This document shows, in pieces, positions 1-7,976 of a stretch of 8,403 bases of DNA (position 1 is its first letter; each line of letters starts with the position of its first letter). This DNA is from Fibrobacter sp. (lineage in GTDB: Bacteria; Fibrobacterota; Fibrobacteria; Fibrobacterales; Fibrobacteraceae). The notes under the pieces were generated by a model, which was not told the origin of the DNA, did no database searches, and saw nothing but the letters and a program-made list of their open reading frames with translations. The stretch is from assembly GCA_012841225.1 (NCBI GenBank), contig DUVD01000266.1, forward strand, positions 1 to 8,403. The letters run 5' to 3'. The translations under genes and the position numbers were made by a program.

Positions 1-360
1 TTTTAGAGAAACAAATAAGTCAGAAGCATAGCGCGGGAAGGCTATAACTGAAACACCTAAAAGCATAATGAATACGGCAATAAAAAACAATATGGGAATC
101 AAAACATTTGCCATAGGGAGCATTTCTTTGCTCAATGATTCGAGTAAAACCCATAATTCTTTGTCTTCCTGAAAATTCTGAATGGCAATGCGCCCCGTAA
201 AATTAGAGTAGCGAGAAATCGCAAGCACCACCACCGAATCCGCAAAAGTCACGATGAGATCGAGGACTTTAGCAAAAAATATAATGATAGCTCCTATAGC
301 AAAAATAAGAGCACCAACTAAGCGCATAACCCTATACTCATTAAATCCTTTTCTCATCAT
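1..360 (-). CDS. Unrecognised two-helix membrane protein, C-terminal part beyond window
   Basis: An uninterrupted reading frame of 120 codons starts at ATG 360-358 and runs off the left edge, so only the N-terminal part is seen. I do not recognise the family. The visible part has a basic N-terminus (MMRKGF), a hydrophobic helix at about residues 14-30, a mixed polar and amphipathic stretch at about 34-80 containing an acidic patch (QEDKE, 64-68), and a second hydrophobic helix at about 86-107. An inner-membrane protein is therefore likely. The start overlaps the stop of the upstream aas-like fusion by one base (TAATG), and a second ATG follows at 357-355. The purine-rich AAGAAGGGG just upstream is better spaced for the second ATG (5 bases) than for the first (2 bases), so true initiation may be at 357. 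The tight overlap implies co-transcription and translational coupling with the fusion gene. Its function cannot be named. Confidence 0.72.
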   Translation of the reverse strand, partial: MMRKGFNEYRVMRLVGALIFAIGAIIIFFAKVLDLIVTFADSVVVLAISRYSNFTGRIAIQNFQEDKELWVLLESLSKEMLPMANVLIPILFFIAVFIMLLGVSVIAFPRYASDLFVSLK

Positions 361-3300
361 TACCCCTTCTTCATTAGTGAAACCGCTATTTCCTTTACGA
401 CCTTTAAATTCATTTTGCCTGTGCCCAATTTAGGCAAGTGCTCTACAGCAAACGCTACGCTTGGGATCATCAATGGTGGCATTTTAGACTGTCGTAATTC
501 ACGCAATACAGCGCTTGGGTCTTTTTCTCCTTCAAAGAGTAGCACTAAACGCTCGCCCTTTGCTTCATCTTGCACTGAAGTCACCGCATAGTCAAAGCCC
601 TTTAATACTTGTGCGTCTTGAACGCGAAGCTCTACAGCGCCTAAGCTGACCATTTCACCACCAATTTTAGCAAAACGGCTATAACGATCGACGATGGTTA
701 AAAATCCATCTTCATCAAGCCAGCCTTTATCTCCCGTTCGGTACCAGCGCTTGCCATCTAATTCAATTAGGCTTTCTGCTGTTCTTTTAGGGTCTTTTAA
801 GTAGCCTTCCATGACTTGACAACCGCCAATTAAAATCATTCCAGACTCGCCTATGGGAAGGTCTGTGTTGGTATCGGGATCAACCACGCGAAATTGCGTT
901 CCAGGAAGCGCCATGCCAACGGTTCCCGGCTTATTGTTAATTTGCATGGTCAAAAAATCATTCAAAAGCATATTTTCTGTGTTCACTGAGGCCACCGGAG
1001 TGGTTTCGGTGCAGCCATAACCTTCAAAAATATCCTTGCCAAACTTCATTCTAAAGGCTTCTTGTAGCTCGGGCCTGAGGCTTTCGGCCCCTGCAATAAT
1101 AATGCGCAAGTACTTGAACACCATGGGGTGCACTAAACGGTTTACCACAAAAGCGCGAAGAAAAGTAGGCGTACCCACAAAAGCAGTCACTTTAAATTCG
1201 GCGCAAACTCGCGCCATCGTTTTCACGTCGGTAGGGTCGGCAACGGTTACTATAGGGCAACCTTCAATTAAGTTTAAAAGAGTGGTTACAGTAAGGCCAA
1301 AAGAGTGGAAAAGAGGCAACTCAGAAAGCATCACATCACCACGAGAAACGTTAAGAATACAAGATAGCTGCTGAATATTCCCCATTAAATTGGAGTGAGA
1401 TAAAATAACGCCTTTAGGTGTGCCTTCCGAGCCCGAACTAAACATAATTGCCGCTGGGTCCTTAAGTTTAATTCTCTTCATAAAGAAAAACTCTATGGCA
1501 AATACAGGTAAAAACACACCTAACAACAAGTAATAAAGGAGCTTAGCCTTGGAAATACTGCTTTGAATATCCTCGGCATAAATCACTTGGCAATCAGCGC
1601 CACCCATTGTGGAATAATCGTTACCGCGATTTTTCATTTTCTCTATGAATTGGGTGCTTGTAATAACCGTTTTAATATCGGCTTGCTTAATGCAGTTCGC
1701 CACAATATCTGGAGCAGAAGTGTAATTCAAGTTGACGTTTGTTTTGCCAATCATCCAGAGGGCTAAATTGGTAATCACACCAGCAGGAGTCGGTGGCAAC
1801 ATAATGCCAATATTTGGATTTTTACCCGTTATTTTTTTAAGCTCGCGGCTAAAGGCTAACACGGCGCATAAAAGCTTATAGCCAGAAAGGTGTGCGCCAT
1901 CGGGATTGTAAATGGAAGGCCCCGAACGCACTGCTTTTTTACAGGTTCTAAGCCAAGATAAAGCAAGCGGCTTACGACGTGAAATGGCATAAGTCCAAGC
2001 ATCAAGAGAAACATCACGTACTATTTTACGGATTTCATTGATGGGAATAGTCATCGGCAAAGGATCGCCAAAAGCCACTGTAATGGCCCTAGGAGTAGTC
2101 ACATCGTACATGTCTGAGCTACTATAACTATAGCGACTGCCCCACATTCCCTGAATATAAAAAGGAATAATTACCGAGTTTGTGTTTTTTAAAGCACTTG
2201 AAAAATCAATGGTAAAAGGAACTATATGGGGTGACTTCGAAACCTCTCCCGTAGGAAAAATAACCACTGCTTCACCATTTAATAAGTACTTGTTAATTTC
2301 GACTAAGGCAAGAGAGGGGTCGCGGCTTGAAATGCGAATCATGCCTAAGCGTTTTAAAATAGCGCGCAAATACCACTTTTCAAAATGATCTTTATTTGAC
2401 GCAATGCGTAAAGGACGCGGGCTTGCCATTTGTAAAATAGCCCAATCAATAAAACTATGATGATTGCCCACTAAAAGAATAGGGCCATCGTTTGGAATGT
2501 TTTGAAGGCCTAAAACACGCATCTTGTAGCGGCTAAACATAAGTCTTAAAAGGGAACGCAAGAGGGCTTGAGGCATATTAGAAATAGACCAAGTAAACCC
2601 TGCTAAAAAGATAAGGCCAAACCCCACAAAAAGATGGTGAGGTGTTATCTTAGTGTAATTAATGAGCAGCGCATAAACGAGCAAGAATATAGCAAGGACC
2701 ATCGCCTGCACCATATTACTTACTGCTAAAATACGTCCAGAAGTATTAGGGCGCGTATTAAATTGAAGCAGCGCATTTAAGGGGACTAAAAGTAACCCAC
2801 CGCAAAGACCAATTAAGGAAAAAAGTATGGCGAGCAAAAACGGATTTAAAGTAAATGGAATTAAAAACATGGCAAAAGCAGCGCCCAAGACGCCTAAAGG
2901 AATCAATCCTGTTTCAATAAAGTTTTGAGAAACCCGCGCCGCAATAAAAGAGCCAATCGTAAGGCCAATAAAAGTATGGAATAGGCTGTTTTTTAAAACG
3001 GAAAGGCTTTGCACTCCGGAGGTATCTTGAAAAACCAATACAAATACTTGCGCCATGGCCCAAAACATCGAGAGCCCAATAATCGTGGCGCGGACACTTT
3101 TATTAGACCAAGTAGAAACAATAGTTCGCTTAGCGGAGCGTACTTTAGAGAAGGGATCTTCATGACCAATTTTGGGAATAAAAAAGGATATTACAGTAGC
3201 CAAAACACTAAAGCCAGTCAAAATCCAAGGGAAGGCAATCGATTTGGATAAAAAGTCTAATAAAGACGGCGAATCAGAAAACGTGCGAGTAGCAAAACCA

Positions 3301-3776
3301 ACTCCGAAGGTCATAACCCAAGAAGCAGCAACTAATGAAGCGATTGATACTAGTTGCAAAAACGCATTAGCATAGCTTAAATTAGGAGTGCCAAACATTT
3401 CTTTGAGAATACCATATTTAGCAGGGCTATTTATTGCAAAACCGGCTGCAAGAGCAAGGGTCAACCAATAGGCCAATTTAGGCATGCCCATTGTGGTGCA
3501 AACCGACATAGCGATCATTGCGGCCGTCATAAAAAGGGAACTCCAAGCCAAAACCTTTTGTTTGGGAAACTTATTGGAAAAATAACTCGCAGGGACGATC
3601 ATAAAAATATAAGGCGCTAAGAATAAGCCTTGCAAAAGAAAACTCTCTAAAAGAAATTCACTGCCAGAAGTGGTGCTTGCAATTACTTTTTGAGCGTATA
3701 TAAAAGCGCCAATTTGAACAAAAGTCGTCGCAAAAACAGAAATAAAATATCGGATGGTACCTTTAGTTTTCCACAT
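360..3776 (-). CDS. aas: Tripartite LplT-like transporter / PlsC-type acyltransferase / acyl-ACP synthetase fusion (Aas-like)
   Basis: This 1138-residue inner-membrane protein joins three activities that E. coli splits between LplT (about 400 residues) and Aas (about 720). Residues 1-405 form a major-facilitator domain of about 12 helices with the LplT-like signature SPAKYGILKEMF (117-128); it is expected to flip lysophospholipids inward. Residues about 415-605 are a PlsC-type acyltransferase with the HX4D catalytic motif (H439, D444) and a block III reading FPTGE (507-511) where FPEG is usual. Residues about 630-1138 are an AMP-forming acyl-ACP synthetase: phosphate loop SSGSEGTPKG (780-789), GYGCTETTP (919-927), YRTGD (1012-1016), and catalytic Lys in GTGK (K1121). 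The known role of such proteins is re-acylation of lysophosphatidylethanolamine, using fatty acid activated onto ACP. A hydrophobic stretch at 745-766 just before the phosphate loop may be a membrane anchor. The ATG at 3776 has a modest AGGG six bases upstream. The gene lies 40 bp after pepP with no terminator between. Substrate preference is inferred from the family. Confidence 0.93.
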   Translation of the reverse strand: MWKTKGTIRYFISVFATTFVQIGAFIYAQKVIASTTSGSEFLLESFLLQGLFLAPYIFMIVPASYFSNKFPKQKVLAWSSLFMTAAMIAMSVCTTMGMPKLAYWLTLALAAGFAINSPAKYGILKEMFGTPNLSYANAFLQLVSIASLVAASWVMTFGVGFATRTFSDSPSLLDFLSKSIAFPWILTGFSVLATVISFFIPKIGHEDPFSKVRSAKRTIVSTWSNKSVRATIIGLSMFWAMAQVFVLVFQDTSGVQSLSVLKNSLFHTFIGLTIGSFIAARVSQNFIETGLIPLGVLGAAFAMFLIPFTLNPFLLAILFSLIGLCGGLLLVPLNALLQFNTRPNTSGRILAVSNMVQAMVLAIFLLVYALLINYTKITPHHLFVGFGLIFLAGFTWSISNMPQALLRSLLRLMFSRYKMRVLGLQNIPNDGPILLVGNHHSFIDWAILQMASPRPLRIASNKDHFEKWYLRAILKRLGMIRISSRDPSLALVEINKYLLNGEAVVIFPTGEVSKSPHIVPFTIDFSSALKNTNSVIIPFYIQGMWGSRYSYSSSDMYDVTTPRAITVAFGDPLPMTIPINEIRKIVRDVSLDAWTYAISRRKPLALSWLRTCKKAVRSGPSIYNPDGAHLSGYKLLCAVLAFSRELKKITGKNPNIGIMLPPTPAGVITNLALWMIGKTNVNLNYTSAPDIVANCIKQADIKTVITSTQFIEKMKNRGNDYSTMGGADCQVIYAEDIQSSISKAKLLYYLLLGVFLPVFAIEFFFMKRIKLKDPAAIMFSSGSEGTPKGVILSHSNLMGNIQQLSCILNVSRGDVMLSELPLFHSFGLTVTTLLNLIEGCPIVTVADPTDVKTMARVCAEFKVTAFVGTPTFLRAFVVNRLVHPMVFKYLRIIIAGAESLRPELQEAFRMKFGKDIFEGYGCTETTPVASVNTENMLLNDFLTMQINNKPGTVGMALPGTQFRVVDPDTNTDLPIGESGMILIGGCQVMEGYLKDPKRTAESLIELDGKRWYRTGDKGWLDEDGFLTIVDRYSRFAKIGGEMVSLGAVELRVQDAQVLKGFDYAVTSVQDEAKGERLVLLFEGEKDPSAVLRELRQSKMPPLMIPSVAFAVEHLPKLGTGKMNLKVVKEIAVSLMKKG

Positions 3777-3816
3777 AATTCGCCCTAATAAAAAATCACT
3801 TTAAACATTAAAAAAA

Positions 3817-5196
3817 TTACACCCTTGCCAGTAGAGCTTCAAGCTCTTCTATCTCTTTTGGAATGCTTTTAGAAAGGTTTTCGCAACCATTCTCTGTAAT
3901 CAGCAAATCGTCTTCAATTCGAATCCCTAGCCATTGCTCAAAGTGAGTGCCTTCTAAGTTAATTTTAAAGTGCCCATAAAGCCCAGGTTCGTTAGAGATC
4001 ATCATTCCTGGTGCAAGCACCTTATCTAAAGAACGACTTTTAGGGCTTCCCTCGTGAACTTGCTCGCCAATAAAATGACTTACCCCATGAGGACGCTGCT
4101 CGTATAGCAATTTAAAAAACCCGCCTTTTGCAAAAAGTTGAGTTTCTAAAGCTTCTTGAATAAATACCCACACTTTTTGATCCAGTTCTCTTAAAGTAAG
4201 GCCTGGGCGCACATGCCTTTCGTGTAGCTTTTGCGCCTCTAGCACAATATTATAGAGTAGCTTTTGCAGCGGGTCAAATGACCCATTCACCGGCACCGTC
4301 CTAGAAATATCGCTATGTTGGGTACCTATTCGCACGCCAAAATCCAAAAGCACTAGATCACCATTTAACAAAGGCTCGTCTTTTTTTGAATAGTGTAAAC
4401 AGCAGGCGTTTTTTCCAGAGGCCACAATCGTGGGGAATGCTAAGTCGCCATCACCTCGGCTCTGGAGTTCAAAATCTAAGGCCAGTGCCAAATCCCTTTC
4501 ATTTTTAAAAGCATGCCAACGCGAAAGGATTGACTTAAAGGCGCCTCCAGAAGCCTCTTGCGCTTTTTTCACTAAGGCTACCCGATCATCATCTAATACC
4601 AACCGAAGGTCTAGATGTAGGTCGCTTGCGCTCCGCAATTCCATTTTATATTTTTGTAAAAAGGCTTCCATTTCAAGTGCAAACCTCGCATTGTGGTCAG
4701 AATTTAATTCTTCAAAGAAAAAAGCATAGGCATAAGGAGGGCTATCGTCCCTTAAAGCCAAAGTCTCTAATTTATCCCAAAGCGCTGTCGATGGGGCGAT
4801 AGAGGCAAATCCCGTTAGGGCTTTAATTTCAGATAAATCATCTGTATAGCCCAACCGTTTACCCACCCAAAATTCCTTAGCAGGGTCCTTCAGCGGGACA
4901 AATAGTATCTCGCGTTCTTCTTCGACTAGCGCTAATGGATCGAGCAACAAAAAGCATTCCGCTTGATTCACGCCAGTTAAAAACAAGAAAGAGGGATCTT
5001 GTACAAAGCGAGTCCAAACCGAAGTAAAAGCCTCTTCCATTCCAGGCTCGGTATCAACCCCGCTAAACACACAAAAAGAATCCAATTTAGCGAGTAAACT
5101 TGAGCGTCGTTTTTTGTAAACTTCTTGCGTTTTTTCAAAAAAAGACGAGATAAAAACTTCAGAATGGTCGAGTAATAACTTTTTAGAGACGTTCAT
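3817..5196 (-). CDS. pepP: Xaa-Pro aminopeptidase (M24B family)
   Basis: The product is a cytosolic metallopeptidase that removes an N-terminal residue preceding proline. Taken from the ATG at 5196 it has 459 residues, close to E. coli PepP (441). Residues about 22-150 match the aminopeptidase P N-terminal domain (paired Arg 30-31, FLFLTGVNQAE at 70-80). The rest is the pita-bread catalytic fold with all five metal ligands: D285 (LLDFG), D296 (HSDISRT), H374 (HGVSH), E403 (SNEPG) and E428 (GIRIED). The supporting histidines H268, H370 and H381 and R426 are also present. The frame stays open upstream to a GTG at 5259, which would add 21 mostly Lys/Tyr/Phe residues. I reject that start because the extension falls outside the family fold and occupies the divergent promoter region. 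Neither start has a recognisable Shine-Dalgarno; the ATG is preceded by an A/T-rich unstructured tract. It is the first gene of the leftward group, with the aas-like fusion next. Prolidase-like specificity cannot be excluded. Confidence 0.9.
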   Translation of the reverse strand: MNVSKKLLLDHSEVFISSFFEKTQEVYKKRRSSLLAKLDSFCVFSGVDTEPGMEEAFTSVWTRFVQDPSFLFLTGVNQAECFLLLDPLALVEEEREILFVPLKDPAKEFWVGKRLGYTDDLSEIKALTGFASIAPSTALWDKLETLALRDDSPPYAYAFFFEELNSDHNARFALEMEAFLQKYKMELRSASDLHLDLRLVLDDDRVALVKKAQEASGGAFKSILSRWHAFKNERDLALALDFELQSRGDGDLAFPTIVASGKNACCLHYSKKDEPLLNGDLVLLDFGVRIGTQHSDISRTVPVNGSFDPLQKLLYNIVLEAQKLHERHVRPGLTLRELDQKVWVFIQEALETQLFAKGGFFKLLYEQRPHGVSHFIGEQVHEGSPKSRSLDKVLAPGMMISNEPGLYGHFKINLEGTHFEQWLGIRIEDDLLITENGCENLSKSIPKEIEELEALLARV

Positions 5197-5217
5197 AATG
5201 AAAAAAATTAGTTTTTT

Positions 5218-5247
5218 TTGCTTTTTGTTGTATCTTCTATATATATT
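5218..5247 (+). promoter_or_regulatory. Probable sigma70-type promoter for the lipoprotein gene
   Basis: TTGCTT (5218-5223) and TATATT (5242-5247) are separated by 18 bp; an overlapping TATATA at 5240-5245 would give a 16-bp spacer. A/T tracts at 5200-5219 lie directly upstream and could act as an UP element. A transcript starting near 5254 would have a leader of about 28 bases with GGAG at 5270-5273, eight bases before the lipoprotein ATG. The TATATA core is self-complementary and lies between two divergent genes, so it may also serve pepP, but no convincing minus-strand -35 element was found. Motif reading only. Confidence 0.45.
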
Positions 5248-5281
5248 TGAGACCAACACAGACTAGAATGGAGCCTGAACA

Positions 5282-5569
5282 ATGTCTTTTTTAAAGAAAC
5301 TGAAATTATTCTTAATCACTGGTACAGTTGTTTTATTGGCTGCTTGCGCTGGCTCTTCTTCCGGCGGCTCAAGTGACGACGTATATTACGAAGACGACGG
5401 CACTGGCACTAAAAGAGCTGTAAAAAAAGAAAAAGTCGACGTTAACATGTTAAAAGAAAGCGAAAAAGAAGCCATGAGCATTACAGAAGAAAACCATAGT
5501 TTACGTCGTGAAATTTTCGATGCAAAACATAAATTAGGGATCCCAGTCGAGCAGCAATCTGGAGAATAA
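5282..5569 (+). CDS. Small outer-membrane-type lipoprotein, family not recognised
   Basis: This 95-residue protein has a classic lipoprotein signal peptide: a basic N-terminus (KKLK, 5-8), a hydrophobic core at 9-21 and a lipobox LAAC (19-22), with Cys22 as the lipidated residue. The +2 residue is Ala rather than Asp, which by the E. coli rule favours outer-membrane sorting. The mature 74 residues begin with a Ser/Gly-rich linker (24-31), then an acidic patch with two tyrosines (32-39), then a Lys-rich stretch (44-51). The C-terminal part at about 54-86 is highly charged and probably a single helix or short coiled coil, like small structural envelope lipoproteins. I do not recognise the family and assign no specific function. 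GGAG at 5270-5273 gives a good ribosome-binding site eight bases before the ATG. An upstream promoter and the terminator after it make the gene look monocistronic, consistent with strong independent expression. Confidence 0.86.
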   Translation: MSFLKKLKLFLITGTVVLLAACAGSSSGGSSDDVYYEDDGTGTKRAVKKEKVDVNMLKESEKEAMSITEENHSLRREIFDAKHKLGIPVEQQSGE

Positions 5570-5599
5570 GCGAACTAGCAATTTATTTGCAAAAAAATG

Positions 5600-5635
5600 A
5601 AACGGTTTTTCGTAAATTGAAAAGCCGTTTTTGTA
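5600..5635 (+). terminator. Rho-independent terminator of the lipoprotein gene
   Basis: An 11-bp stem pairs 5600-5610 with 5620-5630, including a central U-G wobble (5606/5624) and a solid ACGG/CCGT segment, around a 9-base loop. A run of five T at 5628-5632 and further T-rich sequence follow. It begins 30 bases after the lipoprotein stop and ends about 57 bases before the pgpH start, so it should largely separate the two genes. Confidence 0.85.
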
Positions 5636-5691
5636 TTTTATTGAGGCAAAGCTTTTAGTGAAAAGCATTACCAACGGGCAGGAAACACGAA

Positions 5692-7959
5692 ATGAAACTG
5701 AATAAATTCCGAATTTCAATAATCATTGGCTGGATCTGTATTTCTCTTCTCACCATTTTTCTTTTTCCAGATAAAAACCTCGCCCAAAAAGCGGAAACGC
5801 CTCACCTAGGCCAAATGAGCCCTAGAACTCTTATTTCACCTATTTCTTTTGAAGTACCAAAAACACCTCAGGAACTCGAAAGTGAAAGGCAAAAAGCCAC
5901 CGAAAAAGTCAATGCGGTTTTTGAATTCAATCACGATGAAACCCAACATATTTTAGAAAACTTAAAGCAATTTTTGGCCAAATTAAATTTCTATGGTTTT
6001 TTGCAACAAGCTATTTCTACAAGCAATGACCCAGACTCCGTTCAAGCTTACACTCTACAAGCGAGTCGTTCATTTGACGTTTTAAAACAAAAACTTTCAA
6101 CCACTGCTGTCCAAAAGTTAAGCCAAGATTCAAAAGCACGCGACTCCTTATATGCTGCATTTAATAGAATGACGCAAAAAGGAATTTCCAACACACTTAT
6201 AGCGAATACAGAAACCAGCGTGCAACTATTTCGAGACAATTACAACATTCAAGATGTCCCCTTTATCACTTACAACAACAGCACCGTCTCTTATATAAAA
6301 GACAACATAGAAAACAACATTGACGCCAGTCAAATTCAACCTAGAGAAACGCGAATAGACGAGACCTTTGCCGAAATGCAAATGGCATTCCCAAAAAACC
6401 AAGGACTTCAAAGTGCTTTTTATGAGGCGCTCTACGTGTTCACCGCGCCAAACGTATTCTACTTAGAAAAAGAAACCGAGCTACGCAAAAAGACAGCGCA
6501 AGAACAAGTCCACCTTTCTAAAGGCATGATCCCACGCGGCATGGAAATCGTCGCTCAGGGCTCTATCATCACTAAAGATATTCTCGAAAAAATTGAAGCC
6601 TTACAACAAACTCTTCAAAAAGAAGAAGGCTCGAGAGCCTTAACGGCCACTTACGGGCAAGGATTAATTCTCTTTGCAGTAATCACAGGCTTCTTTTTAT
6701 TCTTCATTTTCTTTGCCGCCGACACCATAAAAAAAACAAGCCACCTATGGTCACTAGTTGCCCTTGCCGCTTTTCAACTCGTACTCTTTTGGCTTTTCCA
6801 TCGAATTTCAGGAGCATTAAACAGGCCCGATGCCGTGTTATCCGAAGCGGTGGATTTAATTTGGATTTACCCCTTTAGCCTAGGTCCTATTATAGCGACT
6901 GTGCTTTTCGACCGAAGAACGGGCTTAATATTCTCTTTGTTTTCTGCAGTAATGATGAGTTTTTTATCTGGTTACGACTTGGCCATTATGATAAGTTCTT
7001 TCTTTGTCTCTTGGGCGACTATTCACTTCTTGGCGCGCATGCGCTACCGTGCTCAATTTGCCTGGGGCATACTATCTGGCGTATCCATGCTTGCTCTTAT
7101 GCTCGTATTTGTTCTCTTGCTACGCAACCGGCTCGACTTTCAGGTATTCTACTCGACCTTTATAGCAGGAACTGTGAACTTGATTTTTTGTACTGCCGTT
7201 TCTTCTGTATTATTAATTCACTTAACAGAAAAAATATTTGGCATTACCACCGTTCTCACCTTAATGGAAATGTCCGACTTTAATCGCCCAGCTCTAAAAA
7301 GGCTTTCCGAGCTTGCTCCAGGCACTTTTCATCATAGCATTCAAGTGGCAAATCTCGCCGAAAAAGTAGCCGATTACATAGGTGCAAATTCTTTATTAGT
7401 TCGAGTTATGGCTTTGTACCATGATCTTGGTAAAACCATGCGCCCGGAGTTTTTTACTGAAAATCAAAAACAAGGTATTAACCCACATAGTTCTTTGGAT
7501 CCGTTTCAATCGTTAAAAATTATTACTGGGCATGTTGAGCAAGGTATTTCTCTTGCAGACGAATACAATGTTCCAGAATTAGTCGCCGCCGCAATCCCCG
7601 AACACCACGGCACATCGGTTATCCAGTATTTTTACCACGCTGCCAAAGAGTTGTATCCCGAACGAGAAATAAAAGAATCAGAATTCCGCTACAAAGGGCC
7701 AAAACCACAAAGTATAGAAAGCGCCATACTTATGCTTGCCGATAGCATTGAAGCGACAAGCCGAGCCCTATCGGATTCTTCTCCCGAGGCGCTCGCTCAA
7801 ATGATTAGAACTACCATAGACAACCGTTTAAAAGAAGGCCAATTTAGCGATACCGACCTCACTGTCAAAGATTTATTTAAACTAGAAAACGCCTTTTTAC
7901 AGAGCCTAGACGGAACATACCACACGCGAGTAAAATACCCAACGCAAAATAAAGCATAA
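5692..7959 (+). CDS. pgpH: 7TM-HD cyclic-di-AMP phosphodiesterase, PgpH (YqfF) family
   Basis: This 755-residue membrane protein has the complete architecture of the 7TMR-HD family. There is an N-terminal membrane helix (about 8-26), a large extracytoplasmic region (about 27-320) containing the family SPRTLISPISFEV block (43-55), a membrane domain of about seven helices (about 323-512), and a cytosolic HD hydrolase domain (about 530-745). The metal-binding set is intact: H548 (PGTFHHS), H577 and D578 with G580-K581 (YHDLGK), H614, H638-H639 (EHHGTS) and D684 (LADSIE). The NPHSSLDP segment (597-604) matches the family. Characterised members (Listeria PgpH) hydrolyse cyclic di-AMP; that activity here is inferred from family membership. 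AGGAAA eight or so bases before the ATG (5680-5685) supports the start. In many genomes this gene sits between phoH and ybeY. Here its upstream neighbour is a lipoprotein gene and downstream is a tRNA unit, so that arrangement is lost. No strong promoter was seen between the preceding terminator and the start. Confidence 0.93.
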   Translation: MKLNKFRISIIIGWICISLLTIFLFPDKNLAQKAETPHLGQMSPRTLISPISFEVPKTPQELESERQKATEKVNAVFEFNHDETQHILENLKQFLAKLNFYGFLQQAISTSNDPDSVQAYTLQASRSFDVLKQKLSTTAVQKLSQDSKARDSLYAAFNRMTQKGISNTLIANTETSVQLFRDNYNIQDVPFITYNNSTVSYIKDNIENNIDASQIQPRETRIDETFAEMQMAFPKNQGLQSAFYEALYVFTAPNVFYLEKETELRKKTAQEQVHLSKGMIPRGMEIVAQGSIITKDILEKIEALQQTLQKEEGSRALTATYGQGLILFAVITGFFLFFIFFAADTIKKTSHLWSLVALAAFQLVLFWLFHRISGALNRPDAVLSEAVDLIWIYPFSLGPIIATVLFDRRTGLIFSLFSAVMMSFLSGYDLAIMISSFFVSWATIHFLARMRYRAQFAWGILSGVSMLALMLVFVLLLRNRLDFQVFYSTFIAGTVNLIFCTAVSSVLLIHLTEKIFGITTVLTLMEMSDFNRPALKRLSELAPGTFHHSIQVANLAEKVADYIGANSLLVRVMALYHDLGKTMRPEFFTENQKQGINPHSSLDPFQSLKIITGHVEQGISLADEYNVPELVAAAIPEHHGTSVIQYFYHAAKELYPEREIKESEFRYKGPKPQSIESAILMLADSIEATSRALSDSSPEALAQMIRTTIDNRLKEGQFSDTDLTVKDLFKLENAFLQSLDGTYHTRVKYPTQNKA

Positions 7960-7976
7960 AAAAGGCATATTGCCTC

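Noticed and set aside
1036..1374. Plus-strand open frame of 112 codons inside the aas-like gene
   Set aside because: It lies wholly antisense to a well-supported domain of the fusion protein and has no recognisable motif, so it is a reading-frame shadow.
4430..4729. Plus-strand open frame of 99 codons inside pepP
   Set aside because: It is antisense to the conserved catalytic domain, with Ser/Arg/Lys-rich composition typical of an antisense shadow.
5197..5259. N-terminal extension of pepP to the GTG at 5259
   Set aside because: The 21 added residues are not part of the M24B fold, no ribosome-binding site precedes the GTG, and the stretch coincides with the divergent promoter region.
5578..5590. 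Inverted repeat GCAA/TTGC followed by seven A
   Set aside because: The stem is 4 bp and A/T-rich with no T run on the plus strand. The convincing terminator is the longer hairpin immediately downstream.
5641..5671. TTGAGG with downstream CATTAC as a promoter for pgpH
   Set aside because: The -10 matches consensus poorly and the spacer is too long. pgpH transcription may come from a weak promoter or terminator read-through, but nothing here supports a call.
7964..7974. Small hairpin GGCA/TGCC just after the pgpH stop as a possible terminator
   Set aside because: The stem is only 4 bp and is followed by TCTTGACA rather than a T run. It is too weak to call.
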